DNA of 64,000 nt from Verrucomicrobiaceae bacterium. GTDB lineage: Bacteria; Verrucomicrobiota; Verrucomicrobiia; Verrucomicrobiales; Verrucomicrobiaceae. A program made the translations under genes and the position numbers. Positions 20,795 through 28,764 of this stretch are shown here, piece by piece. The notes beneath the pieces are model-generated. The model had not been told where the DNA came from, did not search any database, and saw only the letters and a list, made by a program, of their open reading frames with translations. The stretch is from contig JAIBCL010000006.1 in assembly GCA_019694165.1 (NCBI GenBank), positions 248,001 through 312,000 on the forward strand, given 5' to 3'. Positions within the stretch are counted from its first letter, which is position 1; each line of letters opens with the position of its first letter.

Positions 20795-21282
20795 GCCCGA
20801 TGGGGCTGCGTCCGCGCTGACTGCCGTTGGAGTCCCGCCTTTAGGCGGTCAGGGTAACCCGCGAATCTCGATAAGGACACCGTGCATAAGGCGCACCCGT
20901 TCCTGACCGGCTGAAACCGGGACTCCAACGAAATTCGCTGCGCTCCAGCGTAGGCCGCAAGGTGGATTCCTCCACGGCACTGCGTTGCCAGATTCAGACG
21001 GAGGCCACCGACATGCCCTGTTCATCTTTCACCGGCTTCACGCAGGCGACGGCTCTGGTTCGAACGCCATGGATTTCACATGCCTGTTCGGACAGCCGTT
21101 GCACGTATGAGATCGCGCACCCGTTGGAGTTCTCCAAACATCGCCTGTCGCTGTTTTTGAACGGCCGCGTCATGCCCTGCTCGGCACGGCCCAGGACTTG
21201 GTGCTGCGGGATCGGAGACCGCGCGCCGGGTAGGACGAACGGACGGGTTGCGGTCGTCGGATCGTTCAGCGAGTGATGGGCG
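20795..21282. other. Intergenic region containing a 106-bp inverted-repeat element
   Basis: No supported gene in these 488 bp. It includes the inverted-repeat element described at 20825-20930. The rest, including 20960-21280, has scattered short open frames without coding character. I see no tRNA or clear terminator. Confidence 0.5.
20825..20930. repeat. Inverted-repeat element, 29-bp imperfect arms
   Basis: The left arm 20825-20853 and right arm 20902-20930 are reverse complements with perfect 12-bp outer ends (CGTTGGAGTCCC / GGGACTCCAACG) and a perfect inner GGTCAGG/CCTGACC. The middle of each arm differs, but each forms its own small hairpin (CCGCC-TTTA-GGCGG on the left, CGG-CTGAAA-CCG on the right). 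This compensating structure suggests a REP- or MITE-like dispersed element. A weaker similar string is near 28518-28540. Confidence 0.6.
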
Positions 21283-21798
21283 ATGCAAAGAAGGGCGCGA
21301 CGAACTGGTGAACCGAAATCCGCAGGCAAGGTGTTGCTGGCGTTTGGCGTGGTGTGGGGCGGGCTCTCGCTGATCTTTCTGCTGCTGGGCATCCGCTCGA
21401 TCCAGTCAGAGCGGCAGTATGGAACCGAGGGTGCCACCGCGCCGGGCGTGATCACGGCGAAATGGGTGGCGGAGAAACGGGGGCTGGACCGCGAGACGAA
21501 GCGGGAGACGATTTCGAAGACTTACTATCTCCAGTATCAGTTCACCGCGAGCGAGGGGCGGAGGGTCAGTGCGGAGACTTCGGTTTCTAAGGAGCGATGG
21601 GACAGCGCTCGCGAACAAGAGGCGGTCCGGGTGCAATACCTTCGCCATGACGCGGTGCGGAACCGGCTCGCTGGCGAGGCTGGCACGACGAGGGCGTGGA
21701 TTCTTGCGGGACTCGGTGCCGTTGGCGTGCTGATCGGTCTGGGTGCCATCGTGGCTGGCGTTGGCAGGAAGCGTGCGGGTGTGGCGGCCCGCGCATGA
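21283..21798 (+). CDS. DUF3592 domain-containing membrane protein
   Basis: A 171-residue protein with two membrane helices, at about residues 17-38 (VLLAFGVVWGGLSLIFLLLGI) and 141-163 (AWILAGLGAVGVLIGLGAIVAG). They bracket a soluble domain with the DUF3592 pattern: GVITAKWV, YYLQYQFTASEGRRV, KERWDSAREQEAVRVQYL. The function of DUF3592 is unknown. It stands alone, ahead of lpxI. Confidence 0.75.
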   Translation: MQRRARRTGEPKSAGKVLLAFGVVWGGLSLIFLLLGIRSIQSERQYGTEGATAPGVITAKWVAEKRGLDRETKRETISKTYYLQYQFTASEGRRVSAETSVSKERWDSAREQEAVRVQYLRHDAVRNRLAGEAGTTRAWILAGLGAVGVLIGLGAIVAGVGRKRAGVAARA

Positions 21799-21942
21799 CT
21801 CTGCGCGGACGAGCTGTCGCCGTCATCGTTCGGGTTCGTGGAGGAATCGTAATGACGAGAACTCGGCGGGATCGAGCTGCGCGGAACGGTGTTGCGGAAC
21901 GGTTGAGTTTTCCTCAAACCACCGCTCAACTAGCGCCCACCC

Positions 21943-22770
21943 ATGGCAGTCACATCGTCCCGTCTTGAAACGACCATCGCTCTCATCGCCGGCAACGGCA
22001 TTTATCCCGAGACCTTCGCGGCTGCGGCGCGGCGCGCGGGCGTGGCGAAACTGGTGGCGGCGGCGTTCACCGACGAGACGAAGCCGGATCTCGGGCAGAA
22101 GGTGGATGCGATTGAGTGGTTCCGCGTGGGCCAGCTCTCGAAGATGATCGCTTTTTTCCAGCGCGAGGGCGTGAAGCAGTGCGTGATGGTCGGGCAGATC
22201 GCGCCGCGGAATCTGTTCGATCTGCGCCCCGATCTCCGCACGCTCATGCTGCTGGCGCGGCTCAAGCAGCGCAATGCGGAGTCGCTCTTCGGCGGTATTG
22301 CTGATGAACTGAAAAAGGATGGCATCGAGCTTCTCCCGGCGACGACGTTTCTCGACGATCTGCTGCCGCCGCCGGGACTCGTGGCGGGACCCGCGGTGAA
22401 GAAGCGCCGGTGGGAGGATGCGGAGTATGGATTCAAGATCGCGAAGGAGACGAGCCGGCTCGACATCGGGCAGACCGTGGTGGTGAAAAACGGCACCGTG
22501 CTCGCGGTGGAAGCTTTTGAAGGCACGAATGAAACCGTGCAGCGCGGCGGCAAAATGGGACGCGGCAAGGCAACGATGGCGAAAGTTTCGAAGCCAAATC
22601 AAGACATGCGATTCGACGTTCCCGTGATCGGTCCTGACACGATCAAGACGGCTGCGTCAGCGGGCGTGGATGTCATCGCCATCGAAGCGGGAAAGACGCT
22701 TTTGCTCGGTCGCGAAGAGATCGTGCAATCATGCGCGGCGCTGAAGGTGAGCGTGCTTGCTTTGGAGTGA
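21943..22770 (+). CDS. lpxI: UDP-2,3-diacylglucosamine diphosphatase LpxI
   Basis: Hydrolyses UDP-2,3-diacyl-GlcN to lipid X in lipid A synthesis, replacing LpxH. The 275-residue protein shows the LpxI/DUF1009 order: IALIAGNGIYPETFAAAA (N-domain), LSKMIAFFQREGVKQCVMVGQI, LKKDGIELLPATTFLDDLLP, DIGQTVVVKNGTVLAVEAFEGTNETVQRGG and DMRFDVPVIGPDTIKTAASAGVDVIAIEAGKTLLL. Length is typical. It supports an LPS-type outer membrane for this organism. The gene stands alone between DUF3592 and the Sel1 protein. Confidence 0.95.
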   Translation: MAVTSSRLETTIALIAGNGIYPETFAAAARRAGVAKLVAAAFTDETKPDLGQKVDAIEWFRVGQLSKMIAFFQREGVKQCVMVGQIAPRNLFDLRPDLRTLMLLARLKQRNAESLFGGIADELKKDGIELLPATTFLDDLLPPPGLVAGPAVKKRRWEDAEYGFKIAKETSRLDIGQTVVVKNGTVLAVEAFEGTNETVQRGGKMGRGKATMAKVSKPNQDMRFDVPVIGPDTIKTAASAGVDVIAIEAGKTLLLGREEIVQSCAALKVSVLALE

Positions 22771-22902
22771 TTGAACGTCAGGCGCGCGAGGGCGTCCCAG
22801 AAAAAACTTCGGCAACAATTTGAAATAATTTCAATTTTGTCCCAAGAATAAAATCTTCCGGGCGTCAATCCGGTCCCAAGAGACAACCTCGAATCCAAAT
22901 CC

Positions 22903-24579
22903 ATGATACTAACCGCAATCAAATTGAAACTGGTCGCGCTCGTCGCAGTCGCCGGCCTGAATACGGACGACATGAAGGGCATCAGCCCGGAGATGACAAA
23001 GGCCCTCGAATCTCTGGCGGCAGACCAGAAAGCCGCGCAAGAGAAGGACAGCAAGGTGGACATCAATGCGTCCCTGACCAAGACCGTGGAGAAGGTGGGT
23101 GAGCTTGCCAAAGCCGGAGATCCTGATGCGAACTACGCGCTCGGCCGGTGGGCCTTGCTGGGCCTCTTCCAGAACGCCACGGCTGAAGCCGCGATGGGCA
23201 GCTTCAAAGCCGCGGCTGACAAGGGCCATGTGCTTGCCAAGGCCGAACTCGGCGGCCTCATGCTTCAGGCCTATCCGCAGGATCCGGAGAAGGTGAAACA
23301 GGCCATCAAGTACATCCAGGAAGCCGAAACAGGCGGGAACAATGACGCGCGCCGTGCACTGGCGCAGCTCACGCTGCAGGGCGTGGGAGACATCATCCCT
23401 GCGAGCCTCGACAAGGCGAAGGCGCTGCTCGAAAAAGGCAGCGCGGCCGGTGACGGTGCGGCGACGCTCGGCCTCAGCCAGCTCTACGCAGCCGGCGTGA
23501 ATGATGGCAAGGGCGAGGTGAAACTGGCCAAGGACGAAAACAAGGCGCTGGAGATGCTGCAGAAGGCAGTTGAGCAGGGCAATTCTCCCGCGATGAGCCA
23601 GCTCGCGGCGCTTTACTTCAACGGCGCGGAGCACCCGAGCGTGAAGAAGGATCCGGCCAAAGCGATCACGATGTTCAAGAACGCCGCCGACAAGGGCAAC
23701 GCTGCCGCGAACAACAGCCTGGGCCAGATTTATGAAAACGGCCTCGGCGAACAGAAGAAGAACATCGAAGAAGCGGTGAAGTATTACACCGCCGCCGCCA
23801 ATGCGGGCGATGCGGCCGCGCAGTTCCGCGTGGGCAACATGCTCGAAGTGGGCGTCAAAGACGGTGACAAGGTGATCGTGGGCCAGAATCCGAAGGCCGC
23901 GCTCGACCTTTACCGCATCTCCGCCCAGAGCGGCCTTGCGGAGGCGAACTACAACGTGGGCGCCTACTACGAGGCGGGCAACATCGTTGACCGCGATCTG
24001 CCGAAGTCCTTTGCCTTCTTCCAGCGCGCCGCGTTCGCCGGCCTGCCGCAGGCCCAGCACAAGGTGGGCGCCTATTATCAGAACGGCGTCGGCATTGGCC
24101 GTGACCTCGTGGCCGGTGCCGCCTGGTACCAGCGCGCCGCGGACAACGGCTTCGCGCTCAGCCAGCTCGTGCTCGGTGCCATGAGCGAACTCGGCTCCGG
24201 CGTGCCGCAGAGCTTCACTGCCGCCGCGAACAACTATCAGCTCGCGGCCGCACAAGGCATGCCGCTGGCGATGATCCGCATGGCCAGCCTCTATGAGCGC
24301 GGTGCCGGCGTGAAGGCCGACCTCGCCCGTGCCTGGGTCTATGCCCAGCAGGCCGTGGATGCCTCGAACAAGGCCAAGGATGCCGTGGCTTATCTCGAAG
24401 CCCTTGAGAAGAACATGAGCAGCGAGCAGAAGAGCGAGGCAAAGAAGATCTACGACCAGAAGAAGTCCGAAGCCAAGAAGTCCGACAGCGGCGCACCGGC
24501 CGCGGCTCCGACTTCGAGCGGCAGCGCTCCCGCGGCGCCCACGACCGGCGGCAAGGGCAAGAAGGGCAAGAATAATTGA
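22903..24579 (+). CDS. Sel1-like repeat (SLR/TPR) protein
   Basis: A 558-residue solenoid of about ten Sel1 repeats. Examples are ANYALGRWALLG, AATLGLSQLYAAGVNDG, NSPAMSQLAALYFNG, AAANNSLGQIYENGLGEQKKN, AQFRVGNMLEVG, AEANYNVGAYYEAGNIVDRDLPKSF and LAMIRMASLYERGAGVKADL. The N-terminus has a short hydrophobic stretch (IKLKLVALVAVAG) that might be a signal. The C-terminal tail is Ala/Ser/Pro-rich and ends KGKKGKNN. Such proteins mediate protein-protein contacts. The partner is not evident from the neighbours. The upstream DNA is AT-rich, including a 15-bp palindrome TTGAAAT-A-ATTTCAA near 22820. Confidence 0.9.
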   Translation: MILTAIKLKLVALVAVAGLNTDDMKGISPEMTKALESLAADQKAAQEKDSKVDINASLTKTVEKVGELAKAGDPDANYALGRWALLGLFQNATAEAAMGSFKAAADKGHVLAKAELGGLMLQAYPQDPEKVKQAIKYIQEAETGGNNDARRALAQLTLQGVGDIIPASLDKAKALLEKGSAAGDGAATLGLSQLYAAGVNDGKGEVKLAKDENKALEMLQKAVEQGNSPAMSQLAALYFNGAEHPSVKKDPAKAITMFKNAADKGNAAANNSLGQIYENGLGEQKKNIEEAVKYYTAAANAGDAAAQFRVGNMLEVGVKDGDKVIVGQNPKAALDLYRISAQSGLAEANYNVGAYYEAGNIVDRDLPKSFAFFQRAAFAGLPQAQHKVGAYYQNGVGIGRDLVAGAAWYQRAADNGFALSQLVLGAMSELGSGVPQSFTAAANNYQLAAAQGMPLAMIRMASLYERGAGVKADLARAWVYAQQAVDASNKAKDAVAYLEALEKNMSSEQKSEAKKIYDQKKSEAKKSDSGAPAAAPTSSGSAPAAPTTGGKGKKGKNN

Positions 24580-24601
24580 CGCGCGCGTGCTCCGTAGCGG
24601 C

Positions 24602-24635
24602 GACAAGCGGTTTTCAGATTGGAAAACCGCTTGTC
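24602..24635 (+). repeat. Perfect 14-bp-stem hairpin downstream of the Sel1 gene
   Basis: GACAAGCGGTTTTC at 24602-24615 pairs perfectly with 24622-24635 around a 6-nt loop. It begins 22 bp after the Sel1 gene stop and is preceded by GTAGCGG. No T-run follows, so it is more likely an RNA-stabilising or repeat-type hairpin than the terminator itself. Confidence 0.6.
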
Positions 24636-24661
24636 AAAGCAGAGCACGAAGCTAGTTTCAG

Positions 24662-24697
24662 CGGCGGTTTCCCCGGACGGGAAACCGCCGTTTTTTT
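24662..24697 (+). terminator. Intrinsic terminator between the Sel1 gene and tRNA-Ala
   Basis: A perfect 12-bp GC-rich stem (24662-24673 with 24679-24690) with a 5-nt loop is followed directly by seven T at 24691-24697. It ends one base before the tRNA-Ala gene, so it should stop read-through from the Sel1 gene. The tRNA then either needs a promoter inside this structure or depends on incomplete termination. Confidence 0.8.
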
Positions 24698-24698
24698 C

Positions 24699-24774
24699 GG
24701 GGCATTAGCTCAGTTGGTAGAGCGCCTGCATGGCATGCAGGAGGTCAGCGGTTCGAACCCGCTATGCTCCACCA
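24699..24774 (+). tRNA. tRNA-Ala (anticodon GGC)
   Basis: A 76-nt cloverleaf with encoded CCA. The acceptor stem GGGGCAT pairs with ATGCTCC (one G-T pair). The D arm is AGCTCAGTTGGTAGAGC. The anticodon stem CCTGC/GCAGG encloses the loop ATGGCAT with anticodon GGC, which reads the Ala codon GCC. The T arm is GCGGTTCGAACCCGC. The base after the acceptor stem is A, followed by CCA at 24772-24774. No sign of an integrated element at its 3' end. Confidence 0.96.
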
Positions 24775-24858
24775 AACCACTCCCAACGGGACGAGGTTTG
24801 GCGGCAAAGTTCAGAGCGGTGGACGCCGCTGCGTTTGACGGCTAGACTTGCCGCCGTC

Positions 24859-25557
24859 ATGAAAACGATTCTCCTCGCTCTCGCCTTCGCGGGCATCTTC
24901 GCGGCCGTTGCATCCGGTGAACTCGTGCTGGACGGCAAAGTCATCGAAGTGAAGCCCAAGCCCGAGGATGAAACGGTGAGCGCCATCTTCACCTTCACGA
25001 ACAAGGGCACGAAGACCGTCAAGGTGCTCAGCGTGGAGAGCAAATGCACTTGTGTGAGCGCGAGCGTGGACGCGGCGTCGTACGCAGCCGGCGCGAAGGG
25101 CATCGGCACGGCGGAGTTCAAGGTCGGCAGTTTTGTGGGCAAGCACGAGAAATTCATCGTTGTGAACACGGATGATCCCGCTCAGCCGGAGTTTGTGGTC
25201 ACTTTTGTGCTCGACGTGCCCGAGGTGATCCAGGTCGAGCCGCGCACCTTGCAATGGTGGCTCGGGGACGCTCCGGACGAGAAGCACACGACCGTGAAGG
25301 TCGTTGGCAAGGATCCGATGAAAATCGTCAACGTCAGCTCGACGAGGGACGGCGTGGAATTCACCTGGAAGGAAGTAAAGCCGGGCCGCGAGTACACCGT
25401 GACGGTGAAGCCGGCGTCCACAAACTCGGTCTTCCTCGGCGCGCTGAAGATCGAGACGGACAGCAAGATACCGAAGTACCAACGGCAGCTCGCCTATTTC
25501 AGCGTTTACCGGAAGCCGGACTCTGCCCTGGGTGCGGCGGCCGCCCCGGCAAAATGA
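24859..25557 (+). CDS. DUF1573 domain-containing secreted protein
   Basis: A 232-residue exported protein starting at the ATG at 24859 with a signal peptide (MKTILLALAFAGIFAAVASG). The mature part holds the DUF1573 Ig-like fold: VSAIFTFTNKGTKTVKVLSVESKCTCVSAS, including the Cys pair CTC, then GIGTAEFKVG and KFIVVNTDDPAQPEFVVTF. Family function is unclear. Its stop overlaps the start of the rhodanese gene by four bases (ATGA), which indicates translational coupling and a common envelope role. Confidence 0.88.
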   Translation: MKTILLALAFAGIFAAVASGELVLDGKVIEVKPKPEDETVSAIFTFTNKGTKTVKVLSVESKCTCVSASVDAASYAAGAKGIGTAEFKVGSFVGKHEKFIVVNTDDPAQPEFVVTFVLDVPEVIQVEPRTLQWWLGDAPDEKHTTVKVVGKDPMKIVNVSSTRDGVEFTWKEVKPGREYTVTVKPASTNSVFLGALKIETDSKIPKYQRQLAYFSVYRKPDSALGAAAAPAK

Positions 25558-25994
25558 TTCGCCAGGCAGCCATCCTGATCCTGCTCTCGGTCGTCTGCGC
25601 GTCGGCCACGCACTTTTTTCACCCGCGTGCGCCGGCCTGGTATCTCGTCGAGGAGAAGCTGGCGGAGGATGAGGTGAGCATGGCCGTCATCGAGCAGAAG
25701 TGGAAAGGGGATGTGTTCTGGATCGACGCGCGCATCAGCTCGCAATACGAGGCGGGCCATGTGCCGGGCGCAGTGTCGCTCAACGAGCAGAACTTCAATC
25801 AGTCTCTCTTTGACCAGATCACGACGCTGCAGGACCTGAAGAAGCCCCTGGTGATCTACTGCGACTCGCAGAAGTGTGATGCCAGCCGCAACGTGCGCAA
25901 GCACCTGCTTGAGAGCATACCTCTTGAGAACGTTTTCGTGCTCAAAGGCGGCTGGCAGGCATGGCAGCAGTCGCGCGAACAAAAGCCGCGCTGA
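25554..25994 (+). CDS. Membrane-anchored rhodanese-like protein
   Basis: A 146-residue protein starting at the ATG at 25554. It has an N-terminal signal or anchor (MIRQAAILILLSVVCASATHFF) followed by a single rhodanese domain: VFWIDARISSQYEAGHVPGAVSLNEQNF, then the active-site loop region VIYCDSQKCDASRNVRKHL (candidate catalytic Cys in YCDS), then VFVLKGGWQAWQQ. The loop is longer than the classical CxxGxR, so sulfurtransferase activity is not certain. The location is likely periplasmic. Coupled to the DUF1573 gene. Confidence 0.85.
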   Translation: MIRQAAILILLSVVCASATHFFHPRAPAWYLVEEKLAEDEVSMAVIEQKWKGDVFWIDARISSQYEAGHVPGAVSLNEQNFNQSLFDQITTLQDLKKPLVIYCDSQKCDASRNVRKHLLESIPLENVFVLKGGWQAWQQSREQKPR

Positions 25995-26003
25995 AGCCGG
26001 CCT

Positions 26004-27185
26004 TCATATGCGCAGGAACACCCGCTGGCGGTAAAGCCACCAGCACATCAGCCAGAGCACCAGCAGCACGGAGCAGCGGTCCACCAGGGGACCGTATGGA
26101 CCGGCAAAGATGTCCGTGCCGAGGACAGCCTTTCCGAAGTGTACTTGCAGCGTGTGCCGGATCCAGCCGGTGGACAGTTGCTTTGCCACATAGATGAAGA
26201 TGGAGTTCATGCCGACGACCACCAGGGGGAAGACCAGCTTTTTCTGGCCGGCGATCTCCACCAGCCAGAAGAAGAACGCCAGCAACAGCAGCACCCAGCC
26301 GCCGCTGAAGAGCACCCACGAAGGCGTCCAGATGCGCTTCACCACCGGACAAATGAGTATGCCGGCGATGAAGCCTGCCATCAGCAGGATCACGCCGGTC
26401 ACCACGAGCCGTGCACAGGTCTGGCGTGCATCCTTCGAGAGATGAAGATACCTGCCGGTGACCAGCCCCATAAGCATCGTGGCCAGGGAAGGCACGAAGT
26501 TCAGCGTCTGGTAGCCGCCTTCGTTGAGGCGAAACGGCTCCTTGTGCGGGAAGAGATTGAGGAACCAGCGGTCGAAGTCCGCCGCCGCGTTCGTGTGAGC
26601 ATTCCAGTGCGAGAAGAAACCCTGCAGCACGCCTGCCGCACCGACCTTGTCAGCGGCACCGCCATCGAACGCCGCCCCAGGCACCGAGTGCCAGAAGAAC
26701 CACCACCAGTAGCCCGCAAGGATGATCACGATGGCCGCCACCTGCATCTCCCAGCCGAGCGTCCACAGGAGAAAGAGGAACACATAACCGAGGCCGATCT
26801 GGCCGAGCACATTCGTGAAGGACCACTGCGTCATCGTCCTGTCGTTCGACGTGAGCAGCACGGCCAGCAGCACCAGCACCACGGCGCGGATGATCGCGTG
26901 CATGAGCATCTTCAAAAAGCCATCCCCAGCCGTGCTGCGGCGGGCATAGGAATAGGCCATCGCCAGCCCGACCATGAACATGAACGAAGGCTGAATCAGG
27001 TCCCACAGCGCGCACCCCTGCCATGCGCGATGCTCGAACTGCGGCGCGAGCATCTCCCAGAACGTGCCGGGATGTTCCTTCGCCATCGTCGGAATGCCGA
27101 AGCCGGACGAAACCATCAGCAGCATCACAAAACCGCGAAAAGCATCCAGGGAGACGAGTCGGTTGGTTGGGGCGGGCGAGGACAT
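26004..27185 (-). CDS. Polytopic acyltransferase-family protein (HGSNAT/DUF5009-like)
   Basis: A 393-residue membrane protein with about ten helices, starting at the ATG at 27185 (MSSPAPTNRLVSLDAFRGF). The N-terminal RLVSLDAFRGFVMLLMV motif and the following WDLIQPSFMFMVGLAMAYSYARR are characteristic of the heparan-alpha-glucosaminide N-acetyltransferase/DUF5009 group, which moves acetyl groups across the membrane to sugars. The C-terminal half has FPLVVVGMNSIFIYVAKQLS. The substrate is unknown. It converges on the rhodanese gene with 9 bp between stops. Confidence 0.85.
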   Translation of the reverse strand: MSSPAPTNRLVSLDAFRGFVMLLMVSSGFGIPTMAKEHPGTFWEMLAPQFEHRAWQGCALWDLIQPSFMFMVGLAMAYSYARRSTAGDGFLKMLMHAIIRAVVLVLLAVLLTSNDRTMTQWSFTNVLGQIGLGYVFLFLLWTLGWEMQVAAIVIILAGYWWWFFWHSVPGAAFDGGAADKVGAAGVLQGFFSHWNAHTNAAADFDRWFLNLFPHKEPFRLNEGGYQTLNFVPSLATMLMGLVTGRYLHLSKDARQTCARLVVTGVILLMAGFIAGILICPVVKRIWTPSWVLFSGGWVLLLLAFFFWLVEIAGQKKLVFPLVVVGMNSIFIYVAKQLSTGWIRHTLQVHFGKAVLGTDIFAGPYGPLVDRCSVLLVLWLMCWWLYRQRVFLRI

Positions 27186-27344
27186 GGCGTGGTTTGGGAG
27201 CCACAACGCCGCATGGCAGCCGGCCCTATCTCCGCCGGCCGGCTTCGGGAGCAATTCTTCCATCGTCGCCGGGGTGTTGATTTCCAAAGCAACCCGGCCC
27301 CGACCGCACAGGCGCGCAGCCTCGGCTGGCAGTCTCCGGGAAGC

Positions 27345-27377
27345 AAAACGGCACCACCCCGCGAGGGATGATGCCGT
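27345..27377 (-). terminator. Probable intrinsic terminator of glnA
   Basis: On the minus strand a 13-bp stem (27365-27377 with 27348-27360, two G-T pairs) with a 4-nt loop is followed by a run of four T. It begins 40 bp after the glnA stop codon and lies before the acyltransferase gene start. The T-run is short, so efficiency is uncertain. Confidence 0.6.
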
Positions 27378-27416
27378 CCTGACTTGATGCTTTTCGAATC
27401 CGGTGCGGGGCGCTCG

Positions 27417-28436
27417 TTACTTCGTCGGCACGGACGCGATCGTCTTGAGGATGCGGCCGGCGATGGCGTAAGGGTCGCCTTGGGAGTTCGGGCGGCGGTC
27501 TTCGAGGTAGCCCTTGTAGTCGTTGTTGATGAAGCTGTGCGGGATGCGGATGGAAGCTCCGCGGTCTGCCAGACCGAAGGTGAACTTGTCGATGGACTGC
27601 GTCTCATGCAGGCCGGTGAGGCGCATGTGATTGTCCGGGCCATACACGGCGATGTGCTCGTGCATGTTCTTCTCGAAGGCCTTCATGAGCTTCTCAAAGT
27701 ACGCCTTGCCGCCCTTCTCGCGCATGAAGGACGTGGAGAAGTTCGAGTGCATGCCCGAGCCGTTCCAGTCCGTGGCGCCCAGCGGCTTGCAGTGCCACTC
27801 GACATCGACCTGATACTTCTCGCACACACGCATGAGGATGTAGCGGGCCACCCAGACCTGGTCGGCGGCGTTCTTGCTGCCCTTGCCGAAAATCTGGAAT
27901 TCCCACTGGCCCTTGGCCACCTCGGCATTGATGCCTTCGTGGTTGATGCCGGCGTCGAGGCAGATGTCGAGGTGCTCCTCCACGATCTGGCGCGCGATGT
28001 CGCCGACGTTCTTGTAGCCCACGCCCGTGTAGTAGGGGCCTTGCGGCGCCGGATAGCCGTTCTCCGGGAAACCGAGCGGGCGGCCGTCCTGGTAAAGGAA
28101 GTACTCCTGCTCGAAGCCGAACCATGCACCCGGATCATCAGGAATGCCGGCGCGGGTGTTCGACGGGTGCGGGCTCTTGCCATCGGGCATCATGACCTCG
28201 CACATCACGAGCACGCCGTTCTTGCGGGTGCTGTCGGGATAGAGCGCGACGGGTTTGAGGATGCAGTCGGAACTCTTGCCTTCGGCCTGCTGCGTCGAGC
28301 TGCCGTCGAAGCCCCAGTTCGGGAGGTCCTTGAGGGTGGGAAACTTCGCAAACTCCTTGATCTGGGTCTTGCTGCGAAGGTTGGCGACGGGCTGGTAGCC
28401 GTCGAGCCAGATGTATTCCAGTTTGTACTTGGCCAT
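27417..28436 (-). CDS. glnII: Glutamine synthetase, type II (GSII, eukaryote-like)
   Basis: Makes glutamine from glutamate, ammonia and ATP. The 339-residue protein is much shorter than GSI (about 470) and follows the GSII plan. It starts at the ATG at 28436 with MAKYKLEYIWLDGYQPV. It contains NWGFDGSSTQQAEGKSSD, the catalytic EQEYFL stretch (WFGFEQEYFL), GPYYTGVG, HEGINAEVAKGQWEFQI, NGSGMHSNFST and a late RGASIRIP. No adenylylation-site loop of the GSI type is expected. It is a single-gene unit with a hairpin terminator and a candidate sigma54 promoter. Confidence 0.95.
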   Translation of the reverse strand: MAKYKLEYIWLDGYQPVANLRSKTQIKEFAKFPTLKDLPNWGFDGSSTQQAEGKSSDCILKPVALYPDSTRKNGVLVMCEVMMPDGKSPHPSNTRAGIPDDPGAWFGFEQEYFLYQDGRPLGFPENGYPAPQGPYYTGVGYKNVGDIARQIVEEHLDICLDAGINHEGINAEVAKGQWEFQIFGKGSKNAADQVWVARYILMRVCEKYQVDVEWHCKPLGATDWNGSGMHSNFSTSFMREKGGKAYFEKLMKAFEKNMHEHIAVYGPDNHMRLTGLHETQSIDKFTFGLADRGASIRIPHSFINNDYKGYLEDRRPNSQGDPYAIAGRILKTIASVPTK

Positions 28437-28764
28437 GGGTGTCGTGTGTGTGTTTTGGTTGGATTTTGAGTGTTGAAACCGGGGGCTGACCGCCGGAATC
28501 CCGCTGCGGTGTCGTGGGGACTCCGCTTGAGGCGACTCATCCACAAAGCAGATGCCATGCCAGCCACGCAAATGATTTTTCGTACCGGCACTCTGAAACA
28601 CCCGGGCAACCGGAAGGCAGCGGACCTCCAAAGAATCAAGAAGCCCCCGCAGACCAAAGTGCGGATGCAATCAGCGCGCCTGCGTGAATCCGCGGGATCG
28701 ACGCCGGTCGCCCCGATCGCTCGTTCATTTCGTTCACGAGGGCTGCCCGGGCGGCGCTCCCGGC
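28437..28764. other. glnA upstream region without a gene
   Basis: These 328 bp lie between the glnA start and the stop of the haem-binding gene. They contain the candidate sigma54 site at 28547-28562 and a string near 28518-28540 resembling one arm of the 20825 repeat. Short open frames on both strands lack coding character. Confidence 0.45.
28547..28562 (-). promoter_or_regulatory. Candidate sigma54 promoter of glnA
   Basis: On the minus strand TGGCATGGCATCTGCT fits the -24/-12 pattern: GG, ten bases, then GC (consensus TGGCAC-N5-TTGCW). It would start a transcript near 28537, about 100 nt before the glnA ATG. Nitrogen genes are classic sigma54 targets. No sigma54 gene or enhancer-binding protein is in the window, so this rests on sequence and position only. 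Confidence 0.4.

Noticed and set aside
22820-22854. Promoter TTGAAA/TAAAAT before the Sel1 gene
   Set aside because: The spacing is 23 bp, too long for a sigma70 promoter. No better pair was found.
22909-24606. 565-codon minus-strand frame opposite the Sel1 gene
   Set aside because: It mirrors the Sel1 repeats and has shadow-like composition. The plus strand has clear Sel1 motifs.
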